64,000 nt of DNA, taken from contig CAMPDV010000058.1 in NCBI GenBank assembly GCA_946699065.1, positions 558,001 through 622,000 of the forward strand. Direction: 5' to 3'. The notes beneath the pieces are model-generated. The model searched no databases. It worked only from the letters and a program-made list of their open reading frames with translations, and was not told the DNA's origin. The position numbers and the translations under genes are program-made. This DNA comes from Loxodes magnus (taxonomy: Eukaryota > Ciliophora > Karyorelictea > Loxodida > Loxodidae). Shown here one piece after another: positions 58,440 to 64,000 of the stretch (the stretch's first letter is position 1; each line of letters starts with the position of its first letter).

Positions 58440-59230
58440 TTTATGCTATAAAAAAGGAAGAAGAAGACAGAAAGGATGATAGCAATCCACTTCTTACATC
58501 CACTCTTCCAAGATAGACAGGCAAGCATTAACATCTTTTTCTACTTAAAAAGAAATACCTCCAATAAAGTAATAATTCTGTAAGAAAATTTACTAAAATG
58601 AAAACTGATTGATCTAAGCAAAGGACAAGTCTTTGGAATGGAATAGAAGAGATCTTTGAAAATGATTTTTCGACTAGAACTGTCATTGAAATGAAAACAG
58701 AGTTGAATTAACTCTTACATGAAATTAACCTTCATGCTACGAATTTAAATTTGCATAATCCCTTTACCAATTCCAAGGAATAATAAGAAGCTAAAATGTA
58801 GAGCTAGACGGAGATTTATGAATAGTGCAGCGACAAAGCGAAAAAGACTATATGAAGCAAGAAAAGATAAACCAAGACCAAGAAACAAGAGTGAAGAAAA
58901 CAGAAACAACCTAAAATAAAATGGAATAATAAAGCCTTATAATATCACATAAGAAATTCTAATAAAATAGAAAGAGTTTAATCAAGAAAAAAAATGTTCA
59001 AGAAGAAATGTTACAATTGTAGCAACATATGATATCTCTGAAGAAACTGAAATTAAAATAATATGATTAGCAAGAAGATTTGAAAAAACTTCACTATCTT
59101 TTACTTATTAGGATTTTAAGACTACGGAAGAAGGAAAAATATCAATAAACATAGATAAACCTAGAATTGAACTGGCTTATGATAGAGAATCCGGGGACCT
59201 GATTGCTACTTTAGGGGAGATAATTTTTAA
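58440..59230 (+). pseudogene. Gag-like ORF1 remnant with damaged knuckle
   Basis: Plus strand. From ATG 58598 (MKTDWSKQRTSLWNGIEEIF) the frame continues with coiled-coil-prone text (TVIEMKTELNQLLHEINL), a Lys/Gln-rich stretch, and CYNCSNIWYLWRNW near 59010-59049. That aligns with CX2CX4HX4C knuckles, but His is Tyr and the last Cys is Trp (TGA). Otherwise the frame is long and unbroken. It is probably an old ORF1-only copy; the element ends were not determined. Confidence 0.5.
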
Positions 59231-60014
59231 AAGAAGCATTTTCTTTTTTGATAAAATCTTTGAATTTGAATTGAATAAAATTATAATAAACCTTTGAAAT
59301 ATTTTGAATAATTTTTACTATAAAACATAAATTTTAGTAAAGATGTAATTATTATGGCTAAAACATCATATTTTTTATTTAAAATTTAAATTGAAGAATA
59401 ATTAACGAAATATAAAATTATAAATTGAATTGCTTATATAGATTTGATATCGTTTAGATAGTATAAATATATTTATAGCATCATCTATTACACTAATATG
59501 AATTCTAAGATCAATACAAGTTGCTCTTAAATATTAATTATATATAGTTACTAAATTCTTTATAGCTGATTAATAGTACTTTAAAATTAGACTAATCTAT
59601 TATAATTGTATAAAAAACGATTAAAGGGATTATAAAATTAAGGAATTTATAAGAGACCTAATACCAGCTTCTAAAATATTATCAAAAATAGTTATAAGAT
59701 GCTAAAACTAAAATTTTTTAATTTTCTTATTTTATAAATTTATTAGCTTGTAGTTGTTCCTTAAATAGTTCTTCTATCTTTTTAATTTTAGTTACATTAA
59801 AATAACTAATATATAGATGTAAGTTATGATAATTTAAAATGGAAATTGAATCTTTCTATTGAAAGATAAATTTATCATTTCTTATACATAGAAAATATTT
59901 GATAGAAACTTTAATATAGCAAAGGAGTTTTTAAGGGAAAATTACAAGAATCAGTGTTAGCTCTATTTTTTAAATACATAGTGATTAGTTATTTTGAATA
60001 TAAAAATCTTTTAA

Positions 60015-60650
60015 TAAGATTTAAATATATAAATTTAGATCTTTTCTTTGTTTGTAGGATACCAGTCAAAGTCTATCTTTATTTTAAAATAAAAAAAGTA
60101 TGCTATAATTATCAAATGAAATTAAAATGGTTTTTGACTGAACAAATTTATCAGAAAATATTCTTAAGTGTTAAGCTGTCTAATTAAAAAATAGAATTAT
60201 AGTTATAACTTAATTTGAAGATTGGAATTTAAGCAATTAATAAAAATAAAAATTATTTATTTAGGAGTTTTTCTGCCCTAAAAAATGATTTAAAAGTCAT
60301 TGTAAAGAAAAGTCTGTAAATATCTAACGGCAATTAAAAAAAGTTGCTAATTAATTGCTTAGGTGAAAAACGTGACACTAAGACATTTCTAAAACGTTTT
60401 AAGAATTTTATTATTTTAATAAGAAGAATATGGAAACGAGCTAGTATCCTGAACTATGTAAAATAAAATTTCTGTTCAAATTAACAGAATCTTTACTAGT
60501 ATGAGATTTTAAGCTTGGAAGACATTAAAAAAATAGATAAACTTTCAATTAATTTTTTTATTGATTTAATTGAATACCTTTCAAGTATATTATGGCTTTG
60601 TACCTGCCTTATTAAGAGATAATAAGTAGAAATATAATTGATTTCGCATA
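60015..60650 (+). repeat. Direct duplicate of 1855-2510, with LINE RT remnant
   Basis: Partner of the repeat at 1855; the same decayed RT thumb segment lies near 60310-60470. The 77-codon frame (59954-60187) and the 93-codon minus frame (60496-60777) overlap this remnant and are not independently supported. Confidence 0.6.
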
Positions 60651-61215
60651 ATAATAAATGAGGAAAACTAAAAAAAATTAATATCGAAAAATTATCTAAA
60701 AGTATAAAATTTATAAAGCTATTAATGATAAAGTGGAACATTTTGCCAAAATCATCTATCAAAATTTGGAATATCATTTTAAAATTTGGAGGATTGTATA
60801 ACTGGTGTCAAACATATATTTCAGATATTTTAAAGAGGAGAGTCTGAAGTATTTTAAGATAATCATTACAAGTGACTAAAAATCTTAAAGCATAATGGAA
60901 TAGCTAAAGTCCAAAAATTTTATTAAGATTAATTAACGTTTTTATCTCATTCTAGAGTATATTTAAGATTCTTTAGTAAATTTATTAAAAAATTTACTAG
61001 CTAAAAAAATTACCTTAGAAAAAACGACCAAATAAAAGATAGAAGCATTTGAATTAATAATATTACAGGTATTTTCTTATGTTCACGAGTAAAACATATT
61101 TCTAATTCATGTAGACCCTAATTCAATAGTTTTAGCTTAATAATAAACAATTTAGCAAGTTAAATTCATTAATCTATTTAACAATACTTAGAAAAATTCC
61201 CTAAAAACCTTATTA

Positions 61216-62177
61216 TTATTATTATTAAAATAGTTATTTTTGGAAATTTTCGAGGATTTTCACCTCTTCATGCCGTTCCCAGATTGCTCCGGGATTAAAA
61301 AAAATGTTTATAAGTTTCTACTCCTCTCCCACCCACTTTTTCTTGTTATCTCTAACTATATCTTCTGTTCAGCAAAGGTTTCTTCCTATAAATATTTCCA
61401 AACTAGTTCATGAATAGTCTCTCTCTAATTTTCCTTTTTTATAGTTGTTTCTTTTCTTTTGCTACGCTTGCTGTTTCCTTTATTTTATCCAATACTAGTT
61501 CTTAAAGTTTAGGAATTACTCATTTCTTCTTCATAGGTGTTTCTCTAAATTACAATAATAGCACCTTTTAACTACTTTGATTGGTTTAACCTTCTTCTTG
61601 TCAATTACCTCTATCAGCAATGGATCACCTCTTTGCTCATTAAGTTTTATTTGCTGTTGCAGGTTCTCTTCTATTTCTCTAAACTTGTTGCCTAGCTCCA
61701 TCTATTTCTATTGCTGATTTTAGGATTAGCAGTTCTAACTCTGTGATATGTTCCAAAATGCACTTAATTCCCTTTCTTAGGACATAAATCTTGACTCGAT
61801 TTCCTCTTGCTTGCTCAGATTCTCCATTAGCTTGTCATTGTCCTTCTTTAGTCTCTTGACCTCTTCTTGGAGGTTTAGTACAACTTTGATGAGGTGTTCC
61901 TTGCTCATCTGGTCAGAAGGATTAAATTCCGACACCTCCTGGCGTAAAGCCGACTTTGCCTGCTTTCTGGATTTCTCTAGTGAAGTCGGTGCTTCACTAT
62001 GCTTGCTTTTCTGAGCCTTCTTCTGTTCCTCTTGTTAAATTCCAAATTGTTAAGGTTGTTAATATTAAGAAAAATGTTAAAATTGTGAAGAAAACGACTG
62101 CCAAGAAGTGGTTTCCTGCTTCCTCCCTTCTTTTTTGACTTAGGAAGAGGTGGTATAGAAGCCTTTCAACTTTTTTT
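61216..62177 (-). mobile_element. ORF1-only retroelement inserted in a pseudokinase remnant
   Basis: Minus strand. It lies between imperfect repeats CCTAAAAACCTTATTA (61200-61215) and CCTAAATCCTTATTA (62179-62193), which I take as a mutated target-site duplication, with an (AAT)n tail on its 3' side (61211-61226 in plus coordinates reads TTATTATTATT). Its 5' end GCTTCTATACCACCTCTT matches the start of the element at 10566-11507. A single ORF1 fills it and no RT is present. Confidence 0.75.
61290..62165 (-). CDS. Gag-like ORF1 protein, family D, knuckle Cys lost
   Basis: The best block starts at ATG 61908 (MSKEHLIKVVLNLQEEVKRL) and runs through a coiled coil (KKDNDKLMENLSKQEEIESR), ELSAFWNISQ (Trp TGG at 61753-61755) and a second coil to CYYCNLEKHLWRRN near 61525-61566. 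In that knuckle Trp is TGA (61531-61533) and the last Cys is Asn. Upstream, the same frame reads back to about 62130 (KHSEAPTSLEKSRKQAKSA) without an obvious ATG; the ATG present in the 10576 sister is lost. RNA binding by the knuckle is probably impaired. The short plus-strand frames 61811-62014 and 61956-62138 are antisense shadows. Confidence 0.7.
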
Positions 62178-62629
62178 TCCTAAATCCTTATTAAGAGTTT
62201 AAATATTTAACCTAAATTTTACTGAGCTCCTAAAATTATTTAAAATCAATAATTACTACTGTAGCTGAATTTAAGCAAAAATAAATAATTGTCTTTTAAT
62301 TATCATAAATATGATGGAATAAGAAATGTGATTTTTTTTCTAGCATTAATTTATTATGAACAAATTGCTTATGTAAGTTTGTCTTTCTTAATTCAGTTAT
62401 TAATATATGCAGTAATGAAATAAATTATTTAGCTTTTTTCTTTCTTAGATTAACTTCTAATTTTTTTTAACTTTTCGATACTTAAATATTCAACTACTTT
62501 CAAGATACTGTAATAAAGTATTTTATATTTGATTGGTAAAAGTAAAACTAATTAAAAGAATCTAAATTAAGTTCTCTATTATTCTTTTTCTCTTTTATCT
62601 TTTAAACAAAAGTAGAAAGAATTAATAAC

Positions 62630-62701
62630 TCCACATTAGTCTAGCTGGTTAGGATATTCGGCTTTCACCCGAAAGACCCGGGTTCGAGTCCCGGATGTGG
62701 A
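62630..62701 (+). tRNA. tRNA-Glu (anticodon TTC)
   Basis: A 72-nt cloverleaf: acceptor TCCACAT/ATGTGGA, anticodon loop CTTTCAC with TTC, T loop GGTTCGAGTCC. Identical in sequence to the minus-strand gene at 39261-39332. TTTT at 62704-62707 can end Pol III transcription. It has no intron. It lies inside the inverted duplication, so the two genes share a recent common ancestor and have been kept identical while their flanks diverged, which indicates function. Confidence 0.97.
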
Positions 62702-63839
62702 ACTTTTCTTATTTTAATAAAAAATAAAAAATAATATATTAAACATAAAAAGTTAAATACTTGCTAATAAATAAAATAATAATTTAAACCTAAAATATTG
62801 ATGGAAAACTTTAAAATAATTTAACTTAGAAAGGTTTATAAATGGTTTTGGTATTTGCTTACAGATTGGATTATCTCAATAAATACCATTAAAAGAGTAA
62901 AGCTTATTTTTTAATTATTATGAATTTTTTGCTTTACATTGAAGAATGATCCTAAATAAATTTTAAAATATTATTTAAAATATAAAAATTTTTAGAATTG
63001 ATTTCCTTTGAAAACTTATTAAAGAGAAAGATTAATAGCTAACTTCTGAATAAAATTTTTAATTAACTACTAAAGCATCTAAGCATATATCGTTATGTCA
63101 TGCTTTCTCTATTTTTACTTTTGTCAAATTTTTTTCTCATTTTGTTTGGAGATTTGATACAAAAAACTCAAAATAAAAATTGATTATTAAAGTTAATTAA
63201 AATATCTAAACTGGAAAATACGAAAATTTAGGTAATTGGAAAATTTGAATAGAAATGCTTTAGTTAATGAATGGTTATAATGAATGTAGATATTATCTTT
63301 ACTTAAAGTTAAACTAAGTATAATTATATAAAATATCAAAATTTAAAATTTTTTTAATAGAAAAATATTTATAAAATTTTATTTTAGATTATAATAAATT
63401 TCTCGTCACTTAAAAAAATAATAAAAGAGAAATATCTTTAATTTATTTTTCTATTAAAACACAAAAAAATGAAGAAGAAACATCCGTATAAATTAAATGA
63501 GCAAATCATAAATTTATTAAATGATAAAATAAAAGAAAACAAAAATTCTTAAAAATTAAAAAAGATTATTTAATATATATCATAAGAATCTTCACCATGA
63601 AAACATTTCTAGTGATGTAATTCTATAGTAAATTAAAGGATATTGATATTATTTCTTTTATCATCACTTGTTATGATAAAAAACATTTTAAATAATAAAA
63701 ACTTTATTTAATAATTTTTTTTAAAACATGGAGCTTAAAATGCAGTTGCATTTACTAAGTTAAAAAAATCATATAAGCCGACTTTCTAATAATCTGATTT
63801 AAGAAATACATTCAATTATAGCATTACATAATATGATTT

Positions 63840-64000
63840 ATTGTTGTAGTGTCACTTTTATTGTGGTATTACCTTTATTTGGTGTACCACATGTAGTTTA
63901 TTGTCTGAAAATAGTAGTTACCTTAAACTTGCTTGGATCTTCACTGTCATGAGTCTTAATATATTTAAAACTCCCTTTCTTGATTTATTCCTATAGGTCA
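63840..64000 (-). pseudogene. Unknown protein, three-copy family, copy 3 (partial)
   Basis: Minus strand at the window edge: LQEQIKKGSFKYIKTHDSED then PSKFKV matches LQEQIKKSNLKSIKTHDSED of copy 2 (37195-37690). The closing TGA position of copy 2 is not preserved; the match dissolves near 63860. The upstream part is outside the window, so whether this copy is intact cannot be judged. Confidence 0.45.

Larger units (their letters stand above)
60780..62250 (+). pseudogene. CDPK-like pseudokinase remnant, split by a retroelement
   Basis: Left part 60780-61215: ESEVFQDNHYKWLKILKHN, GIAKVQKFYQD and, after frame changes, FSYVHEQNIFLIHVDPN and QQVKFINLFNN, matching the intact gene at 46799 (LSYVHEQNIILFNIDS, SNVKFVNF). 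The match stops at CCTAAAAACCTTATTA and resumes after 62193 with TTTACTGAGCTCCTAAAATTAT, which corresponds to the YYCAPEII part of the intact gene. The gap is the ORF1 element 61216-62177. The EF-hands are not seen beyond 62250. It is a dead copy, broken before or after the insertion. Confidence 0.75.
62510..64000. repeat. Inverted duplicate of 37555-39480
   Basis: Right arm of the long inverted repeat, with its tRNA-Glu on the plus strand. Between the tRNA and 63840 it is AT-rich DNA that mirrors 37700-39250 and holds no recognisable gene. Confidence 0.8.

Noticed and set aside
1..64000. CRISPR array, bacterial operons, ribosome binding sites
   Set aside because: No regularly spaced repeats or prokaryotic gene structure; spliced introns, Pol III tRNAs and non-LTR elements show nuclear eukaryotic DNA.
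1..64000. Tetrahymena- or Paramecium-type code (only TAA/TAG reassigned)
   Set aside because: TGA falls inside conserved Trp positions of the kinase-like gene and of several ORF1 and RT copies.

Overview
ORGANISM. The window is very AT-rich eukaryotic nuclear DNA. It reads correctly only if TAA and TAG mean Gln and TGA means Trp inside genes. A conserved kinase motif is spelled DV(TGA)ALGV, and sister retroelement genes alternate TGG and TGA at the same conserved Trp. TGA also stands where several ORFs should end (1722-1724, 29511-29513, 55393-55395). Introns are mostly 16-17 nt. This ambiguous code is known from karyorelict ciliates (e.g. Loxodes) and, in a related form, from Condylostoma. 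A large, gene-poor, retrotransposon-rich genome fits a karyorelict best. The species is an inference. Because no codon is an unconditional stop, standard ORF calling is nearly useless here, and most short ATG-to-TGA frames are chance.

GENES. Two intact host protein genes are convincing: a ZIP-type (SLC39) metal transporter at 12634-13947 (minus, introns of 16 and 17 nt), and a CDPK-like protein with four EF-hands at 46799-48685 (plus, introns of 17 and 16 nt) whose kinase domain lacks the catalytic residues. Three broken relatives of the second gene lie at 7795-8170, 21842-22075 and 60780-62250. A frameshifted kelch-like gene (8837-9740), a three-copy unknown gene family (4900-5514, 37195-37690, 63840-64000), a duplicated unknown ORF (19990-20423, 53261-53720) and weaker candidates at 32-33.6 kb complete the protein set. 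There are two intact tRNA-Glu(UUC) genes and one tRNA pseudogene.

MOBILE DNA. Most recognisable sequence comes from non-LTR retrotransposition. There are two LINE ORF2 (reverse transcriptase) regions: 1-1724 and 55393-57888. About ten copies of a gag-like ORF1 (coiled coil plus CCHC zinc knuckle) occur alone, without any RT. Three of these ORF1-only units (10566-11507, 25558-26464, 28737-29569) are bounded by 16-23 bp target-site duplications, so they move as complete roughly 0.83-0.94 kb elements. A fourth (about 61216-62177) interrupts a kinase pseudogene. A GC-rich structured SINE of about 315 bp is present three times (5748-6065, 27865-28177, 36871-37183); two copies have perfect 14-15 bp target-site duplications, and one has a matching empty site in a duplicated segment. 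A hairpin of about 40 nt followed by a TTTA-rich tail is shared by the LINE, by a second SINE-like family and by chimeric fragments (17093-17545, 18095-18357, 18410-18795, 55002-55310, 55342-57888, 57905-57946).

ARCHITECTURE. Long diverged duplications link distant parts of the window: 5545-7760 with 39025-40870 (direct), 37555-39480 with 62510-64000 (inverted), 28193-28585 with 36460-36855 (inverted), 19860-20490 with 53190-53820 (inverted) and 1855-2510 with 60015-60650 (direct). tRNA-Glu travels inside the first two. The remaining stretches are AT-rich DNA in which I recognise nothing.
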